From Streptomyces lincolnensis (GTDB taxonomy: Bacteria > Actinomycetota > Actinomycetes > Streptomycetales > Streptomycetaceae), in NCBI RefSeq assembly GCF_001685355.1, contig NZ_CP016438.1, forward strand, positions 2,046,001-2,110,000: DNA of 64,000 nt, in the 5' to 3' direction. This document shows positions 42,602 to 51,611 of the stretch, in pieces (the first letter of the stretch is position 1; each line of letters opens with the position of its first letter). The notes beneath the pieces are model-generated. The model was not told where the DNA came from and ran no database searches. It saw nothing but the letters and a program-made list of their open reading frames with translations. The translations under genes and the position numbers were made by a program.

Positions 42602-42790
42602 TCAGCGCCCCAGCATCACTCCCACGGACGACGCTTGTGTGGACACTGTCTCCCAGCCGTCGAAGACGAGGAGGAGCAGTGCCGCCAGGGGAAGGGCCAT
42701 GAGTGTCGCCACCAAGGGGTGGCGACGGCCCGGGCGGAGCGTTTCGTGCTCCTTTGTGCGGATCATCGTCCGCGGTGCCGTGTGGGCCAT
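42602..42790 (-). CDS. Small single-helix membrane protein
   Basis: A 62-aa protein: a basic N-terminal half (RTMIRTKEHETLRPGRRHPL) followed by one membrane helix (VATLMALPLAALLLLVFDG) and a short polar end. The ATG at 42790 has AGGAGAGG 6 nt upstream and a hairpin terminator follows the gene, so I regard it as real in spite of its size. No function is known. Confidence 0.65.
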   Translation of the reverse strand: MAHTAPRTMIRTKEHETLRPGRRHPLVATLMALPLAALLLLVFDGWETVSTQASSVGVMLGR

Positions 42791-42988
42791 GGTCCCTCTC
42801 CTGACCGTTCTCTGTTGTGGTTGGCAGCGGCGGGTGTCTGACCTCGGGGGACGAGTGCTGCACCCGCCGCTTGACCTCAAATCTAGGCGTCCGCCGCTGT
42901 CAGGGCGTCATGCCCTCGTACCGATTGCCGGGCCTCCCGGAGGATGAGCCATGACCTGCGGAGTACTCCCCTGGGTGGAGACCGGGAC

Positions 42989-43264
42989 CTAGGTCTCGGG
43001 GTCTTCCCGGAGGGGTCGTCCGGAGTGCCCCGCTTTCTCTGAGGTGTCCTCGCGGGGAATCGGCTGCTCGACGAGTGCCAGGACCCTGGTCGCCATGAAA
43101 CGGGCCGTGCGGACCACGGAGCCGTTTCGGGTGACTTCGCTCACTTCTACGACGCCTCGGCGTACCGCTGTCTCCACGCGGCGGCCCGCCCTGCTCGCCA
43201 CCACCTCGTATGTGCGTGTCGTGTCCCCGGCGTCCACGACTATTTCCACGCGATCACCCTTCAC
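42989..43264 (-). CDS. Conserved-looking small protein of unknown function
   Basis: A 91-aa soluble protein starting MKGDRVEIVVDAGDTTRTYE, with strands EVVASRAGRRVETAVRRGVV and VRTARFMATRVLALVEQP, probably a small beta-rich fold. The GTG at 43264 follows AAGGGGG. It is divergent from the Ser/Thr kinase gene across 196 nt. I know of no function. Confidence 0.65.
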   Translation of the reverse strand: MKGDRVEIVVDAGDTTRTYEVVASRAGRRVETAVRRGVVEVSEVTRNGSVVRTARFMATRVLALVEQPIPREDTSEKAGHSGRPLREDPET

Positions 43265-43460
43265 GGGTTCAATCCCCCTTCTGCGATGGGTGGTTGGGAT
43301 CACACTTGTGCCGAAGTCGGCCTGTTCGCGCGGTCCCTGACCACTCTTCAAGTCTCCCACCCGGCACTGACAATCGATCGGGACGAGAGGGCGCGGCCTC
43401 TGCGCGCGGCGGGCCGTGGAAACGTAAGCTGTGGCACGTCACACGGACCGGGCAGCGGGG

Positions 43461-44900
43461 ATGAACATGGCGATGATGCGCCTGAGGCGCGAGGACCCGC
43501 GCGTCGTCGGCTCGTTCAGGCTTCACAGACGGCTCGGCGCGGGCGGGATGGGCGTCGTCTATCTGGGCTCCGACCGGAAGGGCCAGCGGGTCGCGCTGAA
43601 GGTGATCCGGCCCGATCTGGCCGAGGACCAGGAGTTCCGGTCGCGGTTCGCCCGTGAGGTGTCGGCGGCCCGGCGGATCCGGGGTGGCTGCACGGCCCGG
43701 CTCGTCGCCGCGGATCTGGAGGCGGACCGGCCGTGGTTCGCGACCCAGTACGTGCCCGGCCCTTCCCTGCACGACAAGGTCGCCGACGAGGGCTCGCTCG
43801 GCGCGGCCGAGGTCGCGGCCGTGGGTGCCGCGCTGTCGGAGGGGCTGGTCGCCGTCCACGAGGCCGGTGTGGTGCACCGGGACCTCAAGCCGTCCAACAT
43901 CCTGCTGTCCCCCAAGGGGCCGCGGATCATCGACTTCGGCATCGCCTGGGCGACCGGGGCCTCCACGCTCACGCACGTCGGTACGGCCGTCGGTTCACCG
44001 GGCTTCCTCGCGCCGGAACAGGTGCGCGGTGCCGCGGTGACTCCGGCGACGGACGTGTTCTCCCTCGGGGCGACCCTGGCGTACGCCTTGATGGGTGACT
44101 CGCCCTTCGGGCACGGCAGTTCCGAGGTGATGCTGTACCGCGTGGTGCACGAGGAGGCGCAGCTGCACGGCGTGCCGGACGCGCTGGCTCCGCTGGTGCG
44201 GGCGTGTCTGGCGAAGGATCCCCAGGAACGGCCCAGCACGCTCCAGTTGTCGCTGCGGCTGAAGGAGATCGCGGCCCGCGAGGCACAGGGGCACGCGGAC
44301 CTGCGTCCGCCCGCCCCGCGTACCGGTGAGGCGGACCGGCCCACCGGGCGGCTCTCCGACGCCTATCCGGACCGGGCACCCCAGCGGCGGCCGCAGGGCC
44401 AGCAGCCGGGCGGGCCGGATGCGCAGGGCACTCCCCCGCCGCGCGGTGGTGCCTCCTCCTCACGTGGCCCCGCTCCCTCGCGGGGCGGTGGCGCTCCCTC
44501 CCGGGGTGGCAGCGGCTCCCGCAACGGCGGCTCCGCCGCGCGGTCCGGGAGCGCCCGGCCCACTCCGGCCACGCGCAACACGACGCGTTCGGGGAGCGGG
44601 AACCGTCCCACCCCGCGCGGCGGTTCCGGTCGTCCGGGGCCCAGGACCACGGGGACCGGACGGCGGCCGGCCAATCCGCGGCTCCTGCGCCAGCGGCTGT
44701 TCGTGTTCGTCGTGGTCACCCTGCTCGTGGCGCTCGGCATCGCCGCGGCGCAGGGCTGCCAGGGCCCGTCACGCGGCATCGGCGACCAGCGGAATGTCGT
44801 ACGGGAGCAGGGGGTGCACACACCGTCTGCTCCCGGGTACACGCCTCTCGACGGGGTGATGGCCGAGCGGTACGAGTCGACCTTCAGCCAGGAGCGATAG
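43461..44900 (+). CDS. Membrane-anchored Ser/Thr protein kinase (PknB-like catalytic domain, no PASTA)
   Basis: A 479-aa Hanks-type kinase. The P-loop GAGGMG (residues 26-31), catalytic Lys in VALKV (47), HRDLKPSN (139-146), the metal-binding DFG in IDFGIAW and the APEQ motif are all intact, so it should be active. After residue about 285 comes a long Gly/Ser/Arg/Pro-rich linker of 130 residues, then one membrane helix (LFVFVVVTLLVALGIAAAQG) and a short extracytoplasmic tail of about 45 residues without PASTA repeats. Start codons at 43461, 43467 and 43473 are all possible; GGGG precedes each. It ends 3 nt from the convergent methyltransferase gene. Confidence 0.88.
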   Translation: MNMAMMRLRREDPRVVGSFRLHRRLGAGGMGVVYLGSDRKGQRVALKVIRPDLAEDQEFRSRFAREVSAARRIRGGCTARLVAADLEADRPWFATQYVPGPSLHDKVADEGSLGAAEVAAVGAALSEGLVAVHEAGVVHRDLKPSNILLSPKGPRIIDFGIAWATGASTLTHVGTAVGSPGFLAPEQVRGAAVTPATDVFSLGATLAYALMGDSPFGHGSSEVMLYRVVHEEAQLHGVPDALAPLVRACLAKDPQERPSTLQLSLRLKEIAAREAQGHADLRPPAPRTGEADRPTGRLSDAYPDRAPQRRPQGQQPGGPDAQGTPPPRGGASSSRGPAPSRGGGAPSRGGSGSRNGGSAARSGSARPTPATRNTTRSGSGNRPTPRGGSGRPGPRTTGTGRRPANPRLLRQRLFVFVVVTLLVALGIAAAQGCQGPSRGIGDQRNVVREQGVHTPSAPGYTPLDGVMAERYESTFSQER

Positions 44901-44903
44901 GGG

Positions 44904-45722
44904 TCAGGCCCGCGGTCGGCCCGTGGCCACCGCGTAGAAGGCGACCGCGGCCGCCGCGCCCACGTTGAGGGAGTCGACGCCGTGGGCCATGGGGATGCGG
45001 ACCCATTCGTCGGCGGCGACCAGGGCCTGGGTGGAGAGGCCGTCGCCCTCGGCGCCGAGCATGAGGGCGACCCGGTCCATGGTGTGGGGGGCGGCCTCGT
45101 CGAGGGTTCTGGCCTTGGCGTCCGGGGTGAGGGCGAGGAGGGTGAAGCCGGCCTCGCGGACCGACTCCAGGCCCTTGGGCCAGGTGTCGAGACGGGCGTA
45201 GGGGACGGAGAAGACCGCGCCCATGGAGACCTTGACGCTGCGGCGGTAGAGGGGGTCGGCGCAGTCGGGGGACAGCAGGACCGCGTCCATGCCGAGCGCC
45301 GCCGCCGAGCGGAAGATCGCGCCGATGTTGGTGTGGTCGTTCACGGACTCCATGACGACCACCCGGCGTGCCGTCTGGAGGAGTTCGGCGGCCGTGGGCA
45401 GCGGTTTGCGCTGCATGGAGGCGAGCGCGCCGCGGTGCACGTGGTAGCCGGTGACCTGTTCGGCGAGTTCCGGACTGGCCGCGTACACCGGGGCCGGGAG
45501 CTCGTCGATGACGTCGCGCATGACGTCGACCCACTTGGCGGACAGCAGCATCGAGCGCATCTCGTACCCGGCGTCCTTGGCCCGCCGGATGACCTTCTCG
45601 CCCTCGGCGATGAACAGGCCCTCGGCCGGTTCGCGCTTGCGGCGCAGTTCGACGTCGGTCAGGCCCGTGTAGTCGTGCAGGCGCGGGTCGTCGGGGTCCT
45701 CGACGGTGATGAGATCGGCCAC
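44904..45722 (-). CDS. SpoU/TrmH-family RNA 2'-O-methyltransferase
   Basis: A 272-aa SPOUT methyltransferase. Motif 1 NDHTNIGAIFRSAAALG, motif 2 LMLGAEGDGLS and motif 3 IPMAHGVDSLNVGAAAAV form the knotted SAM site. The N-terminal domain (FIAEGEKVIRRAKDAGYEM) is the substrate-binding type of RlmB or TsnR-like enzymes. The target could be rRNA or tRNA. The GTG at 45722 gives MADLITVEDPDDPR. It lies 64 nt downstream of the cobA/cysG-like gene. Confidence 0.88.
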   Translation of the reverse strand: MADLITVEDPDDPRLHDYTGLTDVELRRKREPAEGLFIAEGEKVIRRAKDAGYEMRSMLLSAKWVDVMRDVIDELPAPVYAASPELAEQVTGYHVHRGALASMQRKPLPTAAELLQTARRVVVMESVNDHTNIGAIFRSAAALGMDAVLLSPDCADPLYRRSVKVSMGAVFSVPYARLDTWPKGLESVREAGFTLLALTPDAKARTLDEAAPHTMDRVALMLGAEGDGLSTQALVAADEWVRIPMAHGVDSLNVGAAAAVAFYAVATGRPRA

Positions 45723-45786
45723 AGGGTGATACTGCCTTGTCCTGGGTGTGGTGCCAACGGCTGGGGACGGGTTGGGTTACCCCGGG

Positions 45787-47028
45787 TTACGCCAATGTCG
45801 TCGACGTCCGTGGTCCGACGGCGACGACCTCGCCGATGACGATCACCGCCGGGGGCTTGACGTCCTGCTCCCGTACGACGTCGGCGACGGTCGCGAGGGT
45901 GGCGTCGACCCGGCGCTGGGCGGCCGTCGTCCCCTCCTGGACCAGGGCGACGGGGATCTCGGGGGACTTGCCGTGGGCGATGAGCGTCTCGGCGACCTTC
46001 CCGATGGTGCCGACGCCCATGAGGATCACCAGCGTGCCGGTCAGCTTGGCGAGGGACGGCCAGTCGACCAGGGAGCGTTCGTCGTCCGGCGCGATGTGCC
46101 CGCTGACCACGGTGAACTCGTGGGCGACGCCCCGGTGGGTGACGGGGATCCCGGCGGCGCCCGGAACCGAGATCGAGCTGGAGATGCCGGGCACGACCGT
46201 GCACGGGACGCCGGCCTCGGCCAGCGCCTGGACCTCCTCCATGCCACGGCCGTAGACGAAGGGGTCGCCACCCTTGAGGCGGACCACCGACTTGCCCTGC
46301 TTGGCATGCTCGATCAGCGCGTCGTTGATGGCCTCCTGGGCCATGAAACGGCCGTACGGCAGCTTCGCCGCGTCGATGACCTCGACGCTCGCCGGCAGTT
46401 CCGCGAGCAGGTCGCGCGGGCCGAGGTGATCGGTGATGACCACGTCGGCCTCGGCGAGCAGGCGGCGGCCGCGGACCGTGATGAGATCCGGGTCGCCGGG
46501 GCCGCCGCCGACCAGGGCGACGCCGGGCGTACGGGTGCGGTGGTGCGGGGCCACGAGCGTGCCGTCGCGCAGGCCCTCGACCACGGCGTCGCGGATCGCC
46601 GCGGTGTGGCGGGGGTCGCGGCCCTTGGCGTCGGTGGTCAGGACGGCGATCGTAACGCCCTCGCTGTGGCCGGTGGCGGGGGTCCAGGCCGTGGCCCGGT
46701 CAGCGTCGTCGGAGCGGACGCACCACACGCGGTGGCGCTCGGCCTCCGCGGAGGCCCGGGTGTTGGCTTCCGTGTCACCGGTGGCGATGAGGGCGTACCA
46801 GGCGTCGGCGAGGTCGCCCTCCCGGTACGGCCGCTGCTCCCAGGTGATCTCGCCCGCGTCCGCCATCGCCTCGACCGAGGGGGTCGCTCCGGGCGACACG
46901 AGGACGATGTCCGCGCCCGCCGCGATGAGGGCCGGCAGGCGGCGCTGGGCGACCTGGCCGCCGCCGAGAACGACGACGCGACGGCCGGTGAGGCGGAGGC
47001 CTACGGGGTAGGCGGGGTGTTCGGCCAT
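45787..47028 (-). CDS. cobA: Uroporphyrinogen-III C-methyltransferase fused to precorrin-2 dehydrogenase-like domain (CobA/CysG type)
   Basis: A 413-aa bifunctional-looking enzyme. The N-terminal 140 residues have the dinucleotide-binding VVVLGGGQVAQRRLPALI of siroheme-type precorrin-2 dehydrogenase. The C-terminal 250 residues are the SUMT domain, with VALVGGGPGDPDLITVRG and RLKGGDPFVYGRGMEE. It converts uroporphyrinogen III to precorrin-2 (and possibly sirohydrochlorin), feeding cobalamin and siroheme. A separate ferrochelatase domain is absent. The ATG at 47028 was chosen as homolog-like start MAEHPAYPVGL. It lies downstream of cobT, past a terminator. Confidence 0.9.
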   Translation of the reverse strand: MAEHPAYPVGLRLTGRRVVVLGGGQVAQRRLPALIAAGADIVLVSPGATPSVEAMADAGEITWEQRPYREGDLADAWYALIATGDTEANTRASAEAERHRVWCVRSDDADRATAWTPATGHSEGVTIAVLTTDAKGRDPRHTAAIRDAVVEGLRDGTLVAPHHRTRTPGVALVGGGPGDPDLITVRGRRLLAEADVVITDHLGPRDLLAELPASVEVIDAAKLPYGRFMAQEAINDALIEHAKQGKSVVRLKGGDPFVYGRGMEEVQALAEAGVPCTVVPGISSSISVPGAAGIPVTHRGVAHEFTVVSGHIAPDDERSLVDWPSLAKLTGTLVILMGVGTIGKVAETLIAHGKSPEIPVALVQEGTTAAQRRVDATLATVADVVREQDVKPPAVIVIGEVVAVGPRTSTTLA

Positions 47029-47121
47029 GAGGTGCGGCTCCTCGTCCTGGCATGGCAACGGGTGCTACGGCGCTGGAGCAGCCCTGACGTGCAGATTTTT
47101 ACAGACGGATTCAGCGTACGG

Positions 47122-47161
47122 CCGGGGTGGGGTGCCCGCAGGAGCGTGTGCCCCACCCCGG
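47122..47161 (-). terminator. Terminator after the BluB-CobT gene
   Basis: An 11-bp perfect stem (CCGGGGTGGGG/CCCCACCCCGG) with an 18-nt loop begins 6 nt after the stop codon at 47168. It separates the fusion gene from the cobA/cysG-like gene. Confidence 0.75.
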
Positions 47162-47167
47162 TCGGGG

Positions 47168-50100
47168 TCACTTCTCGGTGACCCCCGCGGAGTCGAACGT
47201 GGCCACCTCGTGCATCGCCCGTGCGGTGCTCTGCACCAGCGGCAGGGCCAGCAGCGCGCCCGTGCCCTCGCCGAGGCGGAGGTCGAGGTCGACCAGGGGA
47301 CGCAGGCCGAGCTTGTTGAGGGCGGCCACATGGCCGGGCTCGGCGCTGCGGTGGCCCGCGATGCAGGCGGCCAGGACCTCGGGGGCGATCGCGCGGGCGA
47401 CCAGTGCGGCGGCACCGGCGCTGACGCCGTCCAGGATCACCGGCGTCCGCAGGGAGGCACCGCCGAGGAGCAGGCCGACCATGGCGGCGTGCTCGAAGCC
47501 GCCGATCGCGGCGAGAACGCCGATGGGGTCGGCCGGGTCCGGCTGGTGGAGCTCGATCGCGCGGCGGACGACCTCGGTCTTGCGGGCGAGGGTCTCGTCG
47601 TTGATGCCGGTGCCCCGGCCCGTGACATCGGCCGGGTCGGTGTCCGTGAACACCGAGATCAGGGCGGCGGACGCGGTGGTGTTCGCGATGCCCATCTCGC
47701 CGGTGAGCAGCGCCTTGTTGCCGGCGGCCACCAGGTCGCGGGCGGTCTCGATGCCGACCTCGATGGCCTGCTTGGCCTCCTCGCGGGTCATCGCGGGACC
47801 GGTGGTCATGTCGGAGGTGCCCGCGCGGACCTTGCGGGGCAGCAGGCCGGGGGTCGCGGGGAGGTCGGTGGCGACACCGACGTCCACGACGCAGACCTCG
47901 GCGCCCACCTGTCCGGCGAAGGCGTTGCAGACCGCGCCGCCGCCGAGGAAGTTGGCGACCATCTGGGCCGTCACCTCCTGCGGCCAGGGGGTGACGCCCT
48001 GGGCGTGCACACCGTGGTCGCCGGCGAAGATCGCGACGGCCGCGGGCTCCGGGATCGGCGGCGGGCACTGCCGGGACAGCCCGGACAGCTGCGCGGAGAT
48101 GATCTCCAGCATGCCGAGCGAGCCGGGCGGCTTCGTCATGCGCTTCTGCCGCTCCCACGCCTCGCCGAGCGCCTTGGCGTCCAGCGGGCGGATCTGCGCG
48201 ACGGTCTCGCCGAGCAGGTCGTGCGGCTCCTCGCCGGGCAGCGCGCGACGGCCGTACGTCTCCTCGTGCACGACCCAGGACAGCGGGCGGCGCTTGGACC
48301 AGCCGGCCTGCATCAGCTCGGGCTCGTCCGGGAACTCGTCGACGTATCCGACGCACAGGTAGGCGATGACCTCCAGGTGCTCGGGCAGGCCGAGGGCGCG
48401 GACCATCTCGCGCTCGTCGAAGAAGCTGACCCAGCCGACACCGAGGCCCTCGGCGCGGGCGGCGAGCCAGAGGTTCTCGACCGCGAGCGCGGCGGAGTAC
48501 GGGGCCATCTGCGGCTGGGTGTGCCGGCCGAGGGTGTGGCGCCCGCCGCGGGTGGGGTCGGCGGTGACGACGATGTTCACCGGGGTGTCGAGGATCGCCT
48601 CGATCTTCAGTTCCTTGAACTGTTTCGCCCGGCCCTTGGGGAGGGACTTCGCGTAGGCGTCGCGCTGGCGCATGGCCAGTTCGTGCATGGCCTGCCGGGT
48701 CTCGGCGGACCGGATCACCACGAAGTCCCACGGCTGCGAGTGGCCCACGGACGGGGCGGTGTGCGCCGCCTCCAGGACACGCAGCAGCACCTCGTGCGGG
48801 ATGGGGTCGCCGCGGAAGCCGTTGCGGATGTCGCGGCGCTCGCGCATCACCTTGAGCACGGCCGCGCGCTCGGCGTCGTCGTAGGCGGGCGCGGCCGGTC
48901 CGGTGGACTGCCGTACGCCCTCCACGGCGGCCGCGCTCTCCTCTCCCCCGGGCAGCTGAACGGCCCGGTCGTCCTGGTCCGCCGCCCGGGTCTCCAGGTC
49001 CTCCGCGTCCTGTACGACATCGGGGCCGCCGTCACGGGGTGCGGGGACCGGAGCCGGTTCCTGAGCGGGGAGGGGCGTGGCGTGCGGAGGCGTCGGGGCG
49101 AGGTGCGGGGTGGTGGGCACCGAGCCCTCCACGGGGACGAACTGGCCCACGGGGCCGCCCTGGGGGAAGGTGGGGTCCTCCTGGGCGGGAGCCTCCGCCT
49201 GCGCGGGCGCGGGCTGTTCCGGCTGCGCCTCCGGGGCGGGGGCCGCGACGAGTTGGGGACCCTGCGCCTGCTGCGGATCCTGCGCGAGCGGGGTGTCCGG
49301 GGTGGGTTGGGCGTCCGGCGTGGGCTGGGCTTCCACGAGCTGGGTTTCCACGACGGGTGTCTGGTCCTGCTCGGGTGCGATGGCCTCGGCGTCCGCTGCC
49401 GCGAGGGGTTCACCGTCGGCGGGTGCCGTGAGGCCGTCCTCGGTCTGTGGGACCGGTACGGCTTCCGGGGCGGGGGCGTCGACCGGCATGGGGCCGGCGG
49501 GGTCCGTGGCCTGTGCGGCTACGGCGGTCTCGGGGGCGGCGGGCTCGAAGACGGGGGCCGGTTCGGCTTCCGGGGCCGCGTCGATGCCCTCGGGGGTGAC
49601 CGCCTCGGGGGCGAGTGCCTCGGGGACAGGTGCCGCCTCGAACTCGGGAGCGGCCATGGTCTCGGCCGGCTGCGCGGTCTCGGCGTCCTGGTCGTCTTCC
49701 GGGGCGGGAGCGGGGGTCGGGTCCTGGGCGGTTTCCTGAGCGTCGGTTGCCACCTGCTCGGCGTCCGGGCCGGCCATGTCTTCCGGTTCCTGAAGGGCGT
49801 CCGGTGCGGGGACCTCTTCCGGCAGTTCAGCCGTCTCGGCGACCTCGGCGGTGACTTCGGCGCCGAGGGCCTGCACACCCTCCGTCGCCGCGACGGCTTC
49901 CGCCTGCTCGGCATCCGGGGTCGCGGCCGGGTCCGGAAGGGGCTCGGCGACCGAGGCCGACGGGGTCACCGGCAGCGGATCGGCCTCCGGAGCCTGTGCG
50001 TCGACGTCGACCGGAAGCTGGACACCCTCCGGCACCTGTACGGCCTCGGGGGTCGGCGCGCTCTCCGGGGCCGGTGCGGCCTCATCCGCCTGAGCGGCTT

Positions 50101-51244
50101 CGAGAGCCTGGGCAGGCTCGGGGGCCTGGGCAGGCTCGGGGGCCTGGGCAGGCTCGGGGGCCTGGGCAGCGTCCGGAACCTGCGCGGCCTCGGGGGGCTG
50201 CACTCCCTCCGGAGCGGGCGCGCCCTCCGCGGCCTGGATGAACTCCGGGGCCTGCTCGGGCTCCGGCGCCTGTTCGGGCTCCGGGGCCTGGACGCCCTCC
50301 AGAACCTGCGCGCCCTCGGGAACCTGCACGGGCTCCGGCAGTTGTCCGCCCTCGGGGCCCTGGGCGCCCTCCGGCCACGGGCCGGGAGCCTCGGCGTACG
50401 CCTGGGCGGGAAGCTGTGCCGCGTCGCCGGCGAACCCCGCTTCGCCCTCCTGCTGAACAGGGGCCGGAGCCGGAGCCATAGGCGGGACATGCCCATCGGG
50501 CTCGCCCTCGTGCCCCTGCGGAGCGAGGCTCGCGTCCGGGGAGAGAGAGGCCTCTCCCGGCGCGGACACGGCGACGGTCTCCGGGGCGGGGCGGGGCACC
50601 GCGGCCTGGGCCGTGTGCGCGGCTGCCATCGGCTCGCCGGTGTGGGCGGCCACGCCCACCGGTTCGGCCGCCGGAACAACCGTTTCGGCAGCCGGGGCCT
50701 GCGCGCCCACCGGTGCCTGGACGGCGCCGTGGACCGGCGTGGCACCCCAGGGCGCCGCCGCCTGCGGGGTCATCTCGCGCGCCTGTGGGACGTCGAGGTA
50801 CTCGGGGCCGGTCGTGGGCGGGCCGGACCGGCGGACCGGCGCGCCCACGGCGCCGCGGTCGGCGAGGGAGCGGACCGGGCTGGCGGAGGCGTCGGGGATG
50901 GGCGGGCCGAGGTGCAGGGGGCGCCGGGGCGGAGCCGCCATGGCGGGCGGGGCCGTCGCGTCGGCGGGGCTGGACATGCGGACGGCGCTGAGGTCGTGCG
51001 AGCCGCTGTCCCGGCCCGACACCTCGTGCGGGCCCGGCTCGTGGACGGTCTCGACGACCGGCTCGGGCGCGGGCGGGGCGACCTCGTTGCCCCAGGGGCT
51101 CTGGGCGCCCGGCAGCAGCAACAGGTCGTCGTCCTCGGTGGTGGTCTCGGAGAGGTAGGTGTACGCACCCGGCACGCCCGGCTGCTCCACCATGCCTGCG
51201 TTCTCCGGCAGCCCCTCGGCCGGGACCTGGCCGGTGTCGGTCAT
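47168..51244 (-). CDS. cobT: BluB-CobT fusion with a giant Pro/Glu/Ala-rich N-terminal region
   Basis: A 1358-aa protein in three parts. Residues 1-785 are low-complexity, rich in Pro, Glu, Ala and Gln, with many xPEP/AQAPEP-like repeats; this part is very likely disordered. Residues about 788-1010 (ERAAVLKVMRERRDIRNGF ... GWSKRRPLSWVVHEETYG) are a BluB-type nitroreductase that makes 5,6-dimethylbenzimidazole from FMNH2. Residues about 1015-1358 (AKALGEAWERQ ... GEGTGALLALPL) are CobT, which turns that base into its alpha-ribotide. The fusion channels the lower ligand of cobalamin. The ATG at 51244 has GAGGGG upstream; no cobalamin riboswitch is visible. A 3.5-copy 18-bp tandem repeat lies inside. 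Confidence 0.88.
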   Translation of the reverse strand: MTDTGQVPAEGLPENAGMVEQPGVPGAYTYLSETTTEDDDLLLLPGAQSPWGNEVAPPAPEPVVETVHEPGPHEVSGRDSGSHDLSAVRMSSPADATAPPAMAAPPRRPLHLGPPIPDASASPVRSLADRGAVGAPVRRSGPPTTGPEYLDVPQAREMTPQAAAPWGATPVHGAVQAPVGAQAPAAETVVPAAEPVGVAAHTGEPMAAAHTAQAAVPRPAPETVAVSAPGEASLSPDASLAPQGHEGEPDGHVPPMAPAPAPVQQEGEAGFAGDAAQLPAQAYAEAPGPWPEGAQGPEGGQLPEPVQVPEGAQVLEGVQAPEPEQAPEPEQAPEFIQAAEGAPAPEGVQPPEAAQVPDAAQAPEPAQAPEPAQAPEPAQALEAAQADEAAPAPESAPTPEAVQVPEGVQLPVDVDAQAPEADPLPVTPSASVAEPLPDPAATPDAEQAEAVAATEGVQALGAEVTAEVAETAELPEEVPAPDALQEPEDMAGPDAEQVATDAQETAQDPTPAPAPEDDQDAETAQPAETMAAPEFEAAPVPEALAPEAVTPEGIDAAPEAEPAPVFEPAAPETAVAAQATDPAGPMPVDAPAPEAVPVPQTEDGLTAPADGEPLAAADAEAIAPEQDQTPVVETQLVEAQPTPDAQPTPDTPLAQDPQQAQGPQLVAAPAPEAQPEQPAPAQAEAPAQEDPTFPQGGPVGQFVPVEGSVPTTPHLAPTPPHATPLPAQEPAPVPAPRDGGPDVVQDAEDLETRAADQDDRAVQLPGGEESAAAVEGVRQSTGPAAPAYDDAERAAVLKVMRERRDIRNGFRGDPIPHEVLLRVLEAAHTAPSVGHSQPWDFVVIRSAETRQAMHELAMRQRDAYAKSLPKGRAKQFKELKIEAILDTPVNIVVTADPTRGGRHTLGRHTQPQMAPYSAALAVENLWLAARAEGLGVGWVSFFDEREMVRALGLPEHLEVIAYLCVGYVDEFPDEPELMQAGWSKRRPLSWVVHEETYGRRALPGEEPHDLLGETVAQIRPLDAKALGEAWERQKRMTKPPGSLGMLEIISAQLSGLSRQCPPPIPEPAAVAIFAGDHGVHAQGVTPWPQEVTAQMVANFLGGGAVCNAFAGQVGAEVCVVDVGVATDLPATPGLLPRKVRAGTSDMTTGPAMTREEAKQAIEVGIETARDLVAAGNKALLTGEMGIANTTASAALISVFTDTDPADVTGRGTGINDETLARKTEVVRRAIELHQPDPADPIGVLAAIGGFEHAAMVGLLLGGASLRTPVILDGVSAGAAALVARAIAPEVLAACIAGHRSAEPGHVAALNKLGLRPLVDLDLRLGEGTGALLALPLVQSTARAMHEVATFDSAGVTEK
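50106..50169 (-). repeat. 18-bp tandem repeat inside the BluB-CobT coding region
   Basis: The unit GCCTGGGCAGGCTCGGGG (plus-strand sense) occurs three and a half times without mismatch. It encodes the six-residue repeat AQAPEP in the minus-strand frame. Because 18 is a multiple of 3, unit gain or loss keeps the frame. Confidence 0.9.
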
Positions 51245-51611
51245 GCGTACCCCTCGCCCATCGGTTAGTGCTTCTACGGCCGGCTCACCCGGAACGGCGC
51301 ACCCACCGCCCCACGGTGAAGAACGAGCGTGCGTGCCCAGCGGCACGAACGACCCGTCGACAAAAGACGACAAAGCCATTAACTGGCATTGTCGCGGCCG
51401 TTGCTCCGTCGCGACAGGTTGATCCGCGACGGCCCGCTGTGGACTGCGCCACGTTGCGCGTCCTCCGGTTGTGCCGTACCACACCCACCCCAAAACGGGC
51501 GTGTTTTCGGGACATTGACCGACGAAGTGCCGGGCGTCCGAGTGCGGTACAACGATCGGCCAGCCTACCGCGCGCAGTACGACAACAGGATCACGGGGAC
51601 GGCACAGAGGG
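51245..51611. promoter_or_regulatory. Region upstream of the BluB-CobT gene
   Basis: 367 nt without a credible gene. A comparatively AT-rich hairpin sits at 51368-51394 (CGACAA-A-GCCA, loop TTAAC, TGGC-A-TTGTCG). It may be a cis-regulatory RNA element or operator, about 125-150 nt before the start codon. I see no cobalamin-riboswitch B12 box (GCCACTG) on the minus strand. Confidence 0.45.

Noticed and set aside
42356-42947. Plus-strand open frames across the repeats and the 62-aa gene
   Set aside because: They cross a perfect terminator hairpin and have no motif; the minus-strand 62-aa gene with a good ribosome site is preferred.
51245-51611. Cobalamin riboswitch upstream of the cobT fusion
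   Set aside because: No B12 box (GCCACTG-like) or typical multi-stem architecture on the minus strand.
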